This document shows, piece after piece, positions 10,307-24,693 of a stretch of DNA of 64,000 nt (position 1 is its first letter; every line of letters starts with the position of its first letter). The stretch lies in the NCBI RefSeq assembly GCF_023065955.2, contig NW_026622874.1, positions 11,638,001 to 11,702,000 of the forward strand. The letters run 5' to 3'. Position numbers and translations under genes: made by a program. The notes under the pieces are model-generated. The model searched no databases. It was given only the letters and a program-made list of their open reading frames with translations, and was not told the origin of the DNA. This DNA comes from Ursus arctos. Taxonomy: Eukaryota; Chordata; Mammalia; Carnivora; Ursidae.

Positions 10307-11909
10307 GCACATGTGTCATAAAAGTCACTGCACATTAGAAACAGAATTGTATCCGATTTGGGGCATTTCCTACCAAATCCGTCTCTCTTCAGTGTAGTCT
10401 TTGCTGTATCAGGGGAGAGAGTACATTTATATCAATAACCCCAAGGAATGGTTGCAATGAAATCAAATTCTTTCCTGTGTGTATTAGTGACAAACAGATT
10501 TAAAACTCATTTCATGTTAGCTCACCCTTCGACACCTTGTCCACCTTGCCCGATTTGTTTCTTTCAAAGAGGGAGAGGTGAAAAATCAGATGCTCCTATT
10601 CCAAACTCGACAAGTTGTAAACTATTTTTCTCAAATCAATCTTCTTCCTGCGTTTCCCCCCCATTAGCATGTGAACTTTTTCTTTCCAAATGAGTCAGCT
10701 GAGGGTGCCAACATTCTCTGAATAAAAGGTGCTAATATGCCACTACAAAAACTAACTAAAAACAAAGTAAAGAAAAATGCTTCTTGCCCACATCTCTAAA
10801 TTGTTCTCCTCTGGCTTGGTGATGTATATTTCTCTTTCAATCACTTCCTTGATACGGAACCAGTCCCCTGATACTGAACCAGGCCCTTGGGCTTTGGATA
10901 TGATATTTAGTATTATAATGAGGGAAAAGGTCTGTGAAAGTTCAGTACTGCGGTCCACCTTGGAGCAGACTGGTTTGGTCCGGTCTTCGCCAATCTCTGT
11001 AGTAAGCATCCTCCTTTCAGTAAGCATTTCTGCAAGATATGCTACTCAAGGACACAGGGTTTTAGGTTGTTGCTGCTGTTGTTTTCTTTGTGAAGGCAGC
11101 CAAAGAATACTTGGTTTTGTAGTCAGGGTTGAGGGGCCCTGAGTATAGTCCCTGCTCTGTCTTATCCTCACTGAACTCTACAAAATAATCTGCACTGTAA
11201 CCAAGCAGATATGCTGATGGATATTCCTCCATCTGAACTAAGGAAACATGAACAACTTAAACATTTTTAGCAAGATTGTTTTTATTTTATTAAAATATGT
11301 TCATGGCTACCAGAATACCTTTTGCTTATAGACCTTGAGATTTGGGGCCAGGATTGATTCTAAGGTTATTCTGCTGCTTATACATTTAAGTTTATAATAT
11401 CATTAAAATGGGACAAATATGAAAATTTGAACTAGAAAGTCAAATATCACCTAAGGAACACTTACTCTACTTTTTCATTTTTCTGGTCAGTTTACTCAGA
11501 GGAAAGAAAAAAAAAAAAACCTAAACAGGCCATAGGAAGCGCTCAGTAAATGAGTATTGAATGACTACTTATAGACAAGGAGAGAAATCACCAAATAAAT
11601 TAAAACTTAACTGGTACTTTGTCATAAAGTAGTAGTCTCTGCATTTAATTTCTTGCACGTAGGCCATTAGGGTGAAGACTATATAGAAATTGGGGGTTCT
11701 GCATTTTTTTCTCATAAATAATACTATTCCCTCATGAAGACAGTAGGCAAGAAGAGGAAGTTTGGGTGATTGTCTTAGTATGCATTTATTTTGTTTCTGT
11801 TCTATTGATTTCTGTTCTATTTTTTTTTCCTGGCTGAAAGACAAATTTGTTTTATTGCATAAAAAACTGTGTAGTCATATGGAGAAAAGAGGGATGAGTA
11901 TTTTATTTT
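10307..11909. other. unassigned; both strands open at 10752-11142
   Basis: No repeat family is recognised over most of this stretch. The plus strand is open for 121 codons at 10777-11142 and the minus strand for 91 codons at 10752-11027. I recognise neither product. GC is a little above the surroundings. A possible MIR 3' end ('gcgctcagtaaatgag') lies near 11538-11555. It could be a conserved non-coding element or a chance open stretch. Confidence 0.4.
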
Positions 11910-11911
11910 TT

Positions 11912-12090
11912 GTTAAAGATTTTTAAAGATTTTTATTTATTTGAGAAAGAGATTGGGGGGGAGCAGAAGGAGAGGGAGATGTAGGCTCCCCGTCGAGCAG
12001 GGAGCCTGCTGCAGGGCTTCATGTGGGGCTCCATGCAGGGCTGGATCCCAGGATCCTGACGTTTAACCGACAGAGCCACCTAGGCACCCC
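11912..12090 (-). repeat. Can-SINE, minus strand
   Basis: AAAGATTTTTATTTATTTGAGA, a purine-rich body and the end GAGCCACCTAGGCACCCC show a minus-strand Can-SINE. Flanking duplications are imperfect (about 'gggatgagtatttta' and 'gggaatgactattta'), in keeping with an older copy. Confidence 0.88.
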
Positions 12091-12229
12091 AGGGGAATGA
12101 CTATTTATTGAGGGCATACTATGGGCTAGATACCAACAGAAACAAAATTATAAGAGGGAAAAGTATATTTTACAGATGAGGAAATAGAGATAGTACAAGT
12201 GAGCAGAACCCAGATTATTTTTGTAAAAT

Positions 12230-12845
12230 TTTCCTGTTTTATCTTTACCTTTTTATTATAAAGTAACACAGATATAGACAACCACACAAGTCAGAGGCAA
12301 AGCTTAGTGAATTACTCTATGGCAAACGCCCCTGTAATCAGATGGAGATGTAGAACTTTTCCAGCCCCCCCAGAAGCTCCTCCCAACATCAGCCCCTTTC
12401 TTGCCTCCAAAAGTCATCGTTAGCCTAACTGTGACGCAGTCACATTCTTGCTTGTGTATCCCTAGACACTATAGTCCGATTTTGCCCGTTCTTAAAAACT
12501 TGGTATGTCTCCTAAATCTCTATTAATTTACAGATTTCTATTCTATCCCCGTCTTTTCCTTACATTATACCTATTGCAGAGTCCGCAGAATTTTACCTGT
12601 AGATTTTCCACATTCTGGGTACATACTTATAATGGGGTTTATTATCTTTCTCCTGATAATACGTACTTTGTGCTAATTGGCAGCTAAATCCAGAGGCTTG
12701 ATCAGACTGTTTGACTTCTTTGGCAAGATAATAAATGGGGTTGCGCTGTTTACTCAGGGAGCACAGCACCTGGTGCTCACTTCCTCCTGATGTCAGGAAC
12801 CATCGGGGCTCGATGCTACCATGTTTGTTCAATGTCTCTATAGTC
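12230..12845. repeat. ancient interspersed repeat, probably L1-derived
   Basis: The order of motifs ('gtatgtctcctaaatctct', 'ttttccacattctgg', 'aaatccagaggcttgatcag', 'cttcctcctgatgtcagg') matches a common mammalian repeat that I associate with old L1 non-coding regions. The family and orientation are not certain. The open frames on both strands (12505-12687, 12593-12847) lie within it and are not genes. Confidence 0.5.
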
Positions 12846-12879
12846 ATTTTGATCGTCTGAAACTTATTCTCCAGTATAT

Positions 12880-13720
12880 TTCTTAGGAAGTACTCATGGG
12901 AACAACATTTCTTGAGGCTTTGCCTGTTGGTAACAGTTGTCTGTGCTTTTTACTTGAAGTTCAGTATTACTGGGTATAAAATCCTTGGCTCACGTTTTCT
13001 TTCCTTCAATTTCTTCAATATGTTGCCCTATTTTCTTCTAGCATGAAGGGTTGTGAAAATGTGTTAATCTGATTTTCCTTCCTTTATAGTCACATTTTTT
13101 TTTTTTTTTTTTGCCTACAAGGCCAAAGATTTTTTTTTTCTTTTTTACAAAGTTCAATAATTTTACTCAAATATGTTTTGATGTTGGATATCCTGTATGG
13201 TAGAGTCAGTTCTATGGTGTGCTCTTTCAACTTGTAGTTTTACATTCTTTTTAAAAAATATCAGGAACATTGTCTTGAATTACAGTTTTTAAACTTTGTT
13301 TTGTTCTCTTGCTTGGGTTTTCATTTCAGGGACTCATCTCTTCTTCGCCTATCTTAAATATTTGTCATTTTTTCTTAAATTCTTTTTTATCTCTTTCTTC
13401 ATCTTGTAATTTAATGTTCTCCTCTTTTGATTTTCTGTTATTAATACATTATTTCTCACATTTATAACTTATGTTCTAGAATAGGTTACATTTGTAAAGG
13501 ATTTTAAATTTCTAATTCTCTTTTTGAATTATATCAGCTTCTTTCTGACTTTTCTAATTTTGATTTGTGTTATTTCAGGTTTTATGTCATTATATAGTTG
13601 GGTTTCTTTTGAAATAATAAGTTGCAGTTTTGACATCTCTCTTTTTCATGTCTTCCTAGTGTGATTGTTTAGGATTTGACCTTGATACGTTTATTTTAAT
13701 TTATTTTCTTTGAAATTAGT
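12880..13720 (-). repeat. ancient L1 5'/ORF1 region, minus strand
   Basis: T-rich sequence. The order 'attactgggtataaaatcc', 'ttcaatatgttgccc', 'ttgatgttggatatcctg' and 'ttcagggactcatctcttc' parallels the L1 ORF1 region on the minus strand, compare 32880-33300. It is heavily diverged, includes poly-T runs at 13089-13113, and no frame survives. Confidence 0.5.
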
Positions 13721-13990
13721 TTTCCCGAATGTTTAGAGAGTAGTAGTGTTTCTAACTTCATAGACCTCCCTGTTCTGCAGTTAGCATCAGTGTTAAAAAC
13801 AATACTGCACTTTGCTTTCTGAGATTTCCTAGCTGTTTGCCTTCCCCACTTTTATCTATACCTTCTTTCCATTATCTCTCGTGTCTCTTTCTAGTTAAAC
13901 GCTTCCAGTCCCAGTAATTTCTCCTCAGTGCGGAGCCCTGTGCTCTGATGAGCCAGGTTTGAGAGTTTCCAGACAGTAAATTGCTTCACC
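13721..13990. other. no recognised feature
   Basis: The sequence between the old L1 and the next SINE shows no gene or nameable repeat. Confidence 0.5.
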
Positions 13991-14182
13991 CTTTTTTTTT
14001 TTAAAGATTGCATTTATTTATTTGAGAGAAAGAGAGCACAAGCAGGTAGACAGGCAGAGGGAGAGGGAGAAGCAGACTCCCCACTGAGCTGGGAGCCCAA
14101 TGTGGGGTTCGATTCCAGAACCCTGGAATTAGGACCCGAGCCGAAGGCGGATGCTCAACTGACCAAGCCACCCAGGCGCCCC
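13991..14182 (-). repeat. Can-SINE, minus strand
   Basis: A poly-T start, ATTTATTTATTTGAGAGA and a GCCACCCAGGCGCCC end define it. Duplications TGCTTCACC lie at 13982-13990 and 14183-14191. Confidence 0.95.
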
Positions 14183-14555
14183 TGCTTCACCTTTATAGAA
14201 CTTACAGCAGGCTCTTTATACTCACACGTTGCTGGAGTAAATGATACCTTTCTGAATTTCTGCCACTCTCCTCAAGTTGACCTGTTGTACTTTTGAGATA
14301 TCTGTTGGGTGTTTTTTTGGTTCTTTTATTCTGATTATCATCGAATGACTTGCTACTTCCCCCTACTTTTTCCCCACACAGATGCCAATGGCACACAAAT
14401 CTAGTGGCTATTGGTAGTTTGTTTCTACTTGCTTGTATTTTGAGGCTTGTGTTGTACCTAGTTACCCAGTTTTGTTGGATTTTGTTTATTGCTATCCAGA
14501 TGCTGTCTTTTTAATGTGAGCTGGAAGGACCCCCCCCCCCCAAATTATGTTGCCA
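14183..14555. other. no recognised feature
   Basis: No gene is seen. A 12-base poly-C run lies at about 14530-14541. Confidence 0.5.
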
Positions 14556-14559
14556 CGAC

Positions 14560-14700
14560 CATCTTTCTAGAATTTATGACAGATGCTCTTTTTATAGATA
14601 AGGAATCTGAGGCCCAAGGAGGTAAATTTACTTGCCCAAGGTCACGCGGTTAACAGCAGAAGATAAATATATAAGTAAAGCACCCTGATAATGCCAGGTA
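14560..14700 (-). repeat. MIR SINE, minus strand
   Basis: 'atagataaggaatctgaggc', 'aggaggtaaatttacttgcc' and 'caaggtcacgcggttaac' are the minus-strand MIR core. Confidence 0.85.
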
Positions 14701-14724
14701 CTGAGAAACTGCCTAATGTGTGCT

Positions 14725-14815
14725 CTTTCCTTCCTTCTTCCCTGCTTCCTTCTCTTCTTCCCAACCTTCTTCCCTTCCTTCCTTTCTCTAATTCTCCCTC
14801 ATTCCCTCCAGAGCC
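14725..14815. repeat. TTCC-rich pyrimidine tract
   Basis: Imperfect CCTTCCTT and CTTCTTCC repeats of low complexity. Confidence 0.8.
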
Positions 14816-16895
14816 TCAATTTAAACCCAGTTATTTCTGACTTCAAGCCTCTACAAGCTCATTTAATATGTTATGGTTCTACCCCATAATGTGATGTCAT
14901 TAGAGCTTTTAAACAAATTTAAACAAAATTAGCTTTACCAAAACCAACACTCATCTTGCTCTAAGAACATTTTCCTCTATGTTTTTATGCTCACATGCTT
15001 TTCAAATGGAATCTACAAATGTTAGATTCTTTGACACACGCCTCATTAAAATATGGTTTGTTAGAAGTTAAGTGGTACCCTTATTTTAATGAATCCATTT
15101 ATAGTATTTTGTATAATCCTTTAAAAGTCGTCTTTTTTACCTTCTACTACTACCCAGGAAACCACATATGATAAGGGAGTCAATATATTCTGAATCTGAA
15201 AAATCTTGATTTCACTTTCAAATTTAAAATTCACAGTACTTAAAGAGATTTTAAACTCCGCCAAAGTTGAATGTTCTGCTTTTGAAAAATCTTATAAAGG
15301 TACTATTTTGATTAGAAAATTATGCAGCTCTCAGACAAAAGTCCATAAAATTCTAAGCTTTGTTGGTTAGGGTGTTTGGCTATTGATGATACTTGACACG
15401 GATTCGTTCAAAAAACTGAATGCACCATGAAGCTCCCAGGGAATTTATACCATATACTCTGTCATATAAAAAGTCCAATTTACTAATTCTCCATAATCCT
15501 CTATGTAAAGCCAATCAGTAATTAGATGGTGGGGAGCAGAGTTTTACTTAAGGTATGGAGTCACCATACAAGTCCTAAGGGACTTATAGCTCTATTTTAA
15601 GCCAGTGCTTTTATAAAATCCTGTTCCAGTTTTTGGCTCTATAATGGATTTCCCAGGTTGGTGATACACCACACAGAAAACACCCTTTCCTTATTTTTCT
15701 TTCCTTGAACTTCCTGCTCTTGCTGTGCAGGCTTAGTTCATACTGTTTGAATTTACTTATTGTGGTTTGCATAAAATTATCATTCACTCATCTACACATA
15801 GTAGATAATGGTTATTTGCCTATAAATCTAACAGGTACTGAGTTTTATTTACCCTCCTGCTCTGTGGGCACTCTTGGAACAAACGGGCAGTTGTTCTTGA
15901 AACATTTTCCATTTTTATGAGATTTGGAACTGTTTCTCCTTGTTGCTTTGTGTGCTTTTTAGCAGCTTGAGGCTCCTTCTTTCATGGTGTTTACTCTGGA
16001 GCTGGTGTGAACAGAGGCTCTTGGAAATGGTAGAGTGTTAATATCCTGAAGTGTGTCCTGCTTCATGTAGAAGATTGTTTCTCGAGGCTGCTGGGAGCTG
16101 CAGCAGAAATGGGTCTTTCACAACATGTACAGATGCACTCACAGTCACGAACGGTCACACACCTACACTCAACCTCTCACGCTCTCCAATTTTGCATGTG
16201 CAGAAACAGGCCAGGAAACCTGACCTCATGTTGATTGGAACGTTGCTTTGCATTCATTTTCAGAATACTTGGAGCCTCACATGTGTTTCTTGTTAACGCT
16301 CATGTTTGATTGTTCTAAGTTGTTTTTTTTTAATTAAATAAACCTGTATCAAAAATTGTCACTTTGCTTTAAAAAAGCACAATTAGCTTGCTCTGGGGGA
16401 GCAAACAGCAAAGAAAAATGAAATATTTCTGCTCCTTTACAAGTGAGAGTGGCATTAAGACATAGTGATACATTTGAGGTTCAAGGGATTTTACATAGCT
16501 TTTGAGCAAATCAAGCACAAAATAGCATTACTTCTACAAAGAAACTCATTTAAAACAGAGCTTGTTAACAGAATGTGGTTTAAAATCATGTCTGTTGTAA
16601 ATGTATCTTCAGAATTGAAAGTTACTGGGTCAGAGACTGAAAGGTAAGTAAGCTGATAGCTCAATATAATAACTGTAAATTTGGAGGTGCATTAATTGTT
16701 TCACCCCACAAGGGGATGATTTGGTAAAGCATCATATGCAACATAACATACTTAGGCATGGATGATTTCATAAATTTCTAAAAGTGCTATTATTAGAATC
16801 TATTTCTATATTACTTAACTACCTAGGGTGTCTCCTCAGACTCAGCTTCTTAATGTTATGGCCCTTCTAAGACAAAAAAGAAAAAAAAAGGCTGT
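14816..16895. other. unassigned unique intergenic DNA
   Basis: About 2 kb without a credible gene or clear repeat. The open frames at 15705-15920, 16051-16296 and 16465-16647 have no recognised domain. This is one of the longer apparently non-repetitive stretches in the window. Confidence 0.5.
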
Positions 16896-16897
16896 CA

Positions 16898-16898
16898 G

Positions 16899-16936
<38 letters not shown>

Positions 16937-17012
16937 ATCTATCTATCTATCTATCATCTATCTATCTATCTATCATCTATCTATCATCTATCTATCTATA
17001 TCTATCTATCAT
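16898..17012. repeat. (TATC)n tetranucleotide microsatellite
   Basis: About 115 bp of TATC units with periodic CATC interruptions. The plus-strand frame over it translates to an SIYL repeat and is not a gene. It is likely length-polymorphic. Confidence 0.97.
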
Positions 17013-17153
17013 GTATCTGCATATCTGAATTCAAGTGGCTAAATTAAGTGTTTCAAGATCTCTCAACTCCTTATTATCTTTCATTTTATTCTTTCATCCT
17101 ACATATTTTAAATAGTGTTTTGTATATTAATCATATTTTCTATTTTCTATATT

Positions 17154-17630
17154 TGACATCTTGGGCAGCTTGGGGACCCAGGGAGGGAGGGACGGCCCTC
17201 CCACGGTTATCTAGTTCCATAGAGATAGCAAACATCTTACCTGTGAGCACACCTACGATATGCAAACCAACCAATCAGAGCCCATACCTCCAATTCACCC
17301 CAGGGGTAGGTACCAGACAACCAGGGACCGCCTCTATAGCCCCGAGTCCACAGAAATTATCCAGACTATCCAATACTAAACTTACACAGTGTACTTACTC
17401 TGCCTCAGTCATTGCTTCCCTCAAAAACCCAAATTAAAGGCTCTGGTCCATAATTTTCCCTTTTCTCCTTCTGCCTCCTGACTGACCCAAATGCTTCCTC
17501 GTGTGGCCTGGCAAGCCATGGAGTGTCCCTTCCTCCTGAGAATTTGTAGATAATAAACTGTCTCTTCCTTGGCAGTCATCATTCTGTAGGCCTCGCCATA
17601 GCTGATCTAAACAAATTCTGGGGACATTTT
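17154..17630 (+). repeat. LTR-like block, probably endogenous retroviral
   Basis: Begins with TG at 17154. It carries a CCAAT-type box ('aaccaatcag', about 17270), a GC-richer U3-like stretch, and an AATAAA at 17552-17557 followed by a T-rich and GT-poor end. The family is not identified, the right edge (near a CA at about 17626) is a guess, and no second LTR, primer site or viral frame is seen. It could also be another kind of repeat. Confidence 0.42.
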
Positions 17631-18302
17631 CATACCCTTTGGCACCCATTCCTGTTGTAGACTCTGGGTCTCTCTCTGGCCCCCTTTTTTCCTATACTTA
17701 AAGAGTTTCCTGACTCTGGACACTGGCTACTGCTTTTTGGAGGCTACCACCCTTCTTTTCGTGAGGTACACTCTTGTAAAACTCCTATCCCCGAGGAGTT
17801 CCTTGAATTAGGGGCAGTTAGGCATCAGCCTGCCCCTGGCTTTTGGGGTGAAGGTGCTCTGTCCTGCCAGGCATAACCCAATCTCCACTTCTGCGTCAGG
17901 GGTGGAGTTGAGCTCGGTTGTGATGTGCTTCTCCTGCTGCACCCTCCCTAGGCTCTGCCTGTCGTCTCTAACCACAACTATAGCCTTACTTACTGCATTA
18001 ATCTCAACCTCAGATCCCAGTTCTCCCATGAAATAAAGAGCCTTCTGCCCAATTATCCAGGCTTGTTTCTGCTATTTCTAAAATATTTTCTCCACCATCC
18101 CCCCCCAACCATCTTTTGACTACCTAGTCAAAGTTGTACCAGTTCTTCAATCTTCTATGAAAGATTGGAGAATATTATCCTCTTCCTTGCATTTGATTAT
18201 ATTTAGTCGAACATTTTATCATTTGTTGTCTTTTTCTATTTCATGTGCTTGAAATTTGGACAGAGGACTTGAGCGTATGTGGTAATTCTATGACTTACAA
18301 GC
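17631..18302. other. unassigned, higher GC, next to the LTR-like block
   Basis: Composition resembles the LTR-like block more than the AT-rich flanks up to about 18060. Open frames exist on both strands at 17808-18036 with no recognisable domain. It may be degraded internal retroviral sequence or a second LTR; I cannot decide. Confidence 0.35.
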
Positions 18303-18537
18303 TGTGTTAGGCTGCTTGGACATCCATAACAAAATGCCACAAGCTGGGTGACTTAAACAACAGACATTTATTTTCTCACAGTTCTAGAGGATAGGAGTCC
18401 CAGATCACTGTCAGGTAGGATTGGTTCCTAGTGAGGACTCTTCCTGGCTTGTAAATAATGACCTCTCACTGAACCTTCATATGGCCTTTCCATTCATGTG
18501 GAAAGAGAGAAAGACAAGGAGTTCTCTGGCATCTGTT

Positions 18538-20102
<1,565 letters not shown>

Positions 20103-20280
20103 GTTCCTCTGGCATCTGTTCTTATAAGGAGACCAATATCAGCAGATCAGGGCCCCACCCTATGACCTCACTTAACCTAATCACTTTCCTACAGGCCCCA
20201 TCTCCAAATACAGACATCCTGGGGGCTGGGACTTCAACATATGAATTCTAAGGGGACACAAACCAAGTGACTAGGACAAT

Positions 20281-21234
20281 TCCTTTATATTCAAAAAGGA
20301 AGATACTACTGCTCATAATTTCTTTCCAAAGCCTACCAAAGGGCTGAATCATGTTAAGTGTTCAAAATTTAAATTTAAAATTTAAAAAGTAAACAACTTT
20401 ATACTGTGTATTTATTAAATTGAGATAGCAGATTTATGTCATCTGAGATTTTGGAATTAACTTTTCTGGTTTTTAGTGTTGGATCTTGTCTACTAGAAAG
20501 ACTTCACATTTTTGCAGCTGGTTCTTTCCATTGCTACTGCACACAGGATGAAATAGTCTATGGTGTCAAATTCTCTTTCTCTCTAAAATGGAATTTTAAG
20601 AATATTTCAGAGGAAATCATCTTGTTCATCATATTGTCAATCTAGCTTCACACTCTATCATGAAAACCCCAGAATTCTAGCTGAATATGGACAGGCCATT
20701 TACAATTACACATAATGATTATAGAGGCCAGTTTTGTTCCATTTGGAATTTGGGATTCTTTTTTGGTAGGCTCCACCCTGTCCCTTCCAGGTCCATTAGA
20801 CTTTGTGTCTTAGACTCTTTTCCCAAAGAAACACAAATTCCTTTTGGTGAGTATTAGGTGAAAAATTCAATTCAGGGTAAACTTGCCGGCTCAGGCCACC
20901 CCCTAGCACTTCAAGTTAGTCAAGTTAGTCATTCAATCCATCCTGGTTCCTAAATCATGGATCCTTTGAGAAAAGATTTCCTAGGTGCTGCCACCAGTTA
21001 TTACATGCACTTCCTTTGATTCACCCCTAAATTTCTCTTTGTTCTCACCTTCTTTCTGCTCTATTCCTAGTTGTCCTCATGCCTCAAACAAAATATGTAT
21101 TTTCTTCTTCAAGAATTCTCTCATCTGAATGACTTTTCTCAGTTAACGGAATCGCTTTTGATTCCTTCTACTTTCACATGTCTCACAGGTAATTGATCAC
21201 TGAATCATGGTGATTCTCTCTCTTAAACACTTCT
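20281..21234. other. unassigned intergenic DNA
   Basis: No gene or clear repeat is seen. The short frame at 20436-20645 has no recognised domain. Confidence 0.5.
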
Positions 21235-21365
21235 GAATTCATTCATCCATTCAACAAGCATATATTGAGAACTTTTTAAGGGCCAGGCTATAGGAATTTG
21301 ACTGTGAATGAGATTGGCCCAGTCCCCACCCTCACTGGTTTTATAGTCTAGTGGGCAATGAATTT
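21235..21365 (-). repeat. L2 fragment, minus strand
   Basis: 'attcatccattcaacaagca', 'tattgagaactttttaaggg', 'ccaggctatagg' and 'ttttatagtctagtggg' follow the minus-strand order of L2 3' sequence. Confidence 0.65.
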
Positions 21366-22599
21366 TCACCACCTGGGGAAGTGCTGGGCTGAACTCACCA
21401 TAGAGGGGATGTCAGGGCACAGAAAGTACAGAGGGAATAGAAAGTGCAAAGTCTTGAGGGCAAAAGAAACAATGTCTATTAGTGAAATGGAACCAACTTC
21501 AGCAAGTAGAGCTGCCTTCTAAATGGTTCCCTCACGTCTAACTAATCTTCTATTTGCTTATTAACCTTACTTTCGAAACACAGACTTATTACATCCTTGA
21601 TTAGGAACTACTGATGAATTTCCATTACCTACAAAATAACTAAACTCAGCATATCATATATAACCCTATGTGAGATACCTCTAGCCATCCCACATTACTT
21701 AGGAAATGCTCAAATAAAAATAACACTTTAAACTTCCATGAATTTCCTCTTCCTCCTGTATTTGTTCAACTGATGAACTCATTTTAGACTCAGTTTTAAT
21801 GTCATACTATGAAAACTTTCCTAACCCTTCAATTTCTCAAAATTAGCTGATTTTTTTTGTTTGATTTTGTAGCTTGTCACAAGCACCTGTGACTGACTCT
21901 TTGGCTAGACTATGTTTTTCAAACCATCGGACTATTTTATTTTTATTGTTTTTCTAGCTCTGAAAATGGTAATTAACATATCAGAGGTATTCAGTAAATA
22001 TATACTAAAATAAGTTATTAAATAGTGAATTCAACTTTTTATTCTCCTCAATGGGATCAATGCACTTGACTCACTTGTTTGATTTTTCTCCTTCCCATTT
22101 TTAGAGATCATTTATCCATTAAATGCAAAACTTGCATTTAACCAAGAAACCTCTTTAACAAAGGTTCAACTACTTGTGGAGTGCACTGTTCAGTTAATAG
22201 GAGAATGACCAATCTTTAATAAAGTTGGTATTACAATGACATACATTTCCCTATGCAGATAATGACATCGTAATATTGATTCTCAAAAAAAAATATATAT
22301 ATATATATACTGTCATTTGACTTTTCCAATTGCTGTTTTTTAATTTTTTCCCTACTAAGTAGCTTAATACACATTTAAATAAATAAGTGTAATGTTTAGT
22401 TTGATTCAGTAGAAGTATTGACCAACAAATTTGCAGCTCAAAATGTAAGGATTACTATAACAACACATTTATTATTGGCAAACAAAGAGTAATCTGGAGT
22501 TTTCCATGTTTCAGGATCTCCTGCATTCAAGCTACCTTTCTAGGAATTTATAATACAGAAAAAAACCTCACCTTGTGTATTGTTCTCTATATGAAGGAT
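21366..22599. other. unassigned; contains a short (AT)n
   Basis: No gene is seen. A poly-A and (TA)n run lies at about 22285-22310. The sequence is AT-rich. Confidence 0.5.
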
Positions 22600-22945
22600 G
22601 TTGTTTTACAGGTGTGAAATTGCTTATGCTGTTTTCTCTACTTAGAATATCCTTCCCACTCTCATTCTTTAAAGAACCATTCTTCAAGAATCAGCTTTAC
22701 TATTGCCTCCTCCATGAACAATTGCCCAAGCCTCCTGACAGGGTTAGAGTAAATACCCACAGAACCCTATTTTTATCTTTATCCAAGCACATTCCACATT
22801 ATATTGAAATTATCTTTTTACCATCTATTTTTCCCAATTGAATGTAAACTCTTCAAAGAAAGGATTCATGCTTTATTGATTTATTTTATTCCAGTGTTCC
22901 TGACACACAGTAGGTACTCAGTAAATGGTTATTAACTTTATTGAA
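22600..22945 (+). repeat. L2 3' end, plus strand
   Basis: 'ctacttagaatatccttccc', a 'ttcttcaagaatcagc' segment, 'ttgaatgtaaactcttcaaa' and 'cctgacacacagtaggtactc' followed by 'agtaaatg' are classic L2 landmarks in order. The 88-codon frame at 22575-22841 is inside this repeat. Confidence 0.8.
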
Positions 22946-23319
22946 ATTTGATGCTTAATATACTTTATATACAAGTATATTTTCAGGGCTAGAACTAGGC
23001 AGAATGTGAAGTTTGTCTCTGGTATTCTTCTGCTATAATCTTCTGCTATATTCTTCTGCTATAATCTCCTTTCCTAACTTTCAGTGTATAAAATACACTG
23101 GCTAAAAATAATCACAAGTTCTTTTTAATTGAGCTAACTAAAATTTCTCTGGTGTGTCCAGCACTAATTTGACATTTTGATTTCTTGATCTATTCAATGT
23201 TTACTCTTTAGGATCCTGGTTAATTACCGCACAGCTTTCTGCCCCAGCTCTGTACACTAAACTCCCAGCATAGTAACTGGATTTGTGCATAAATCATGCC
23301 ATTTGAAGACTTTTCCAAT
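22946..23319. other. unassigned; small tandem repeat
   Basis: Contains three near-copies of a TCTTCTGCTATA unit at about 23026-23068, otherwise unassigned AT-rich sequence. Confidence 0.6.
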
Positions 23320-23760
23320 CTGGCTTCTCATTACCTTCTCAGTCTACCCACTATGTATTCTCTTTTCAAGTCATATAAGACTGCTTCTAAAACACCAAAC
23401 CACTGTGTATTTTCACTACTCTACAACTTAGGTCAGTAGTTTGTTTTCTCTGGATTTCTCTTCTCTTGCTTATCTCTTTTCAAAATTCGGACTCATCCTT
23501 CAGTGCCACTTCTCCTGTGAAAATAGTTATTGATTCTCAAAATAAAATGAATTGCTCATTCTTCTCTCCCAGCACATTTATCTAGATTATAGAATTTATT
23601 ACAGTGTTATGGCTTGCTGTATCCTTGTCTATATCACCTTTGAGAATTCTTTGAGATAAAGGATTGTATCTTTCACATAATTTTTTTTTCTTCTTAGCTC
23701 ATTTCAGTTCCTAGAAACCTACAGCAGTTTGCCACAATGGAGGTTTGTAGTAATAAATAA
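23320..23760 (+). repeat. L2, plus strand
   Basis: 'cttttccaatctggcttctc', 'ccttcagtgccacttctcc' and 'ctttgagaattctttgaga' follow the L2 3' order. It is diverged. Confidence 0.65.
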
Positions 23761-24693
23761 AGTCAGTACGTTAATAAATCCGCATATGCTGCACATTAAA
23801 ATAAGGTTATATATTTAGAATAAATATTCTTTTTGAGCTATAGAACTGCATTAGTCTTGGTTTTTTGTTTATGTTAATTGTATTAGTGAAGTGAATTGTA
23901 TATATTGCTATAACCGTAGAATGATGCTGATCATCCAAGCCAGAGTCTCAATGGCAGTAGAGAAAATTAAGGGATTAAATTGATAGTTGATTGGTTAACC
24001 TAAGGATTCCTTAACCTCTGAAAATAAATGATACCTATGATGTTCGTTGCTAGCTTATGCAGAAGCTCATAGGCAAAGTAGATGCTGGCCATGGTGCTGA
24101 AGAGTTAAATTGCATGTGATGATCTCAGCCATATGGTTTTACACAACATCACAAAAATGAAATCAGTGCCAGTCTAGTGCAGTTTAATTTATTTCACAGA
24201 TTATATTTTAACATGTACCTTTATATAATGCCACGATGCTCACAACACTTATCATTTCTAACTAGTATTTTTCAATACAGAGTAGATTGAAGTAAATCAC
24301 TCCTGAATCTTTTCATTTTTCTTCAGGGACTTAAAATTTGAGTGTAGTTATCCATCGTACTCTTATCACAACTCCTTGTGGAAGTACTGTAGATGAGTTC
24401 ATAAAATTAAGGCTTTGTCAATCAAAATATGATACAAGTACCAATAAGCATTCATGAGAGGCAGGGAACTTCATTGAAGAAAATAATATTTACTGTGTAG
24501 ATTGATATTCATCCTCAAATTTACTTATTGGATAACTTTTTACTTTCAGACATTGTTTTAATACTTATACTAAGAAGTGAGGAAAGCTGCCTAGAGTAGG
24601 AAAATTCTCAGTTAAGTGTACTTGATGACATTATCCTTGAGATTAGATCTACTTTTCTATTATGTTAGCTTTACCTGTAGATAAACAATTTTT
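23761..24693. other. unassigned intergenic DNA
   Basis: AT-rich sequence without a credible frame or named repeat. Confidence 0.5.
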
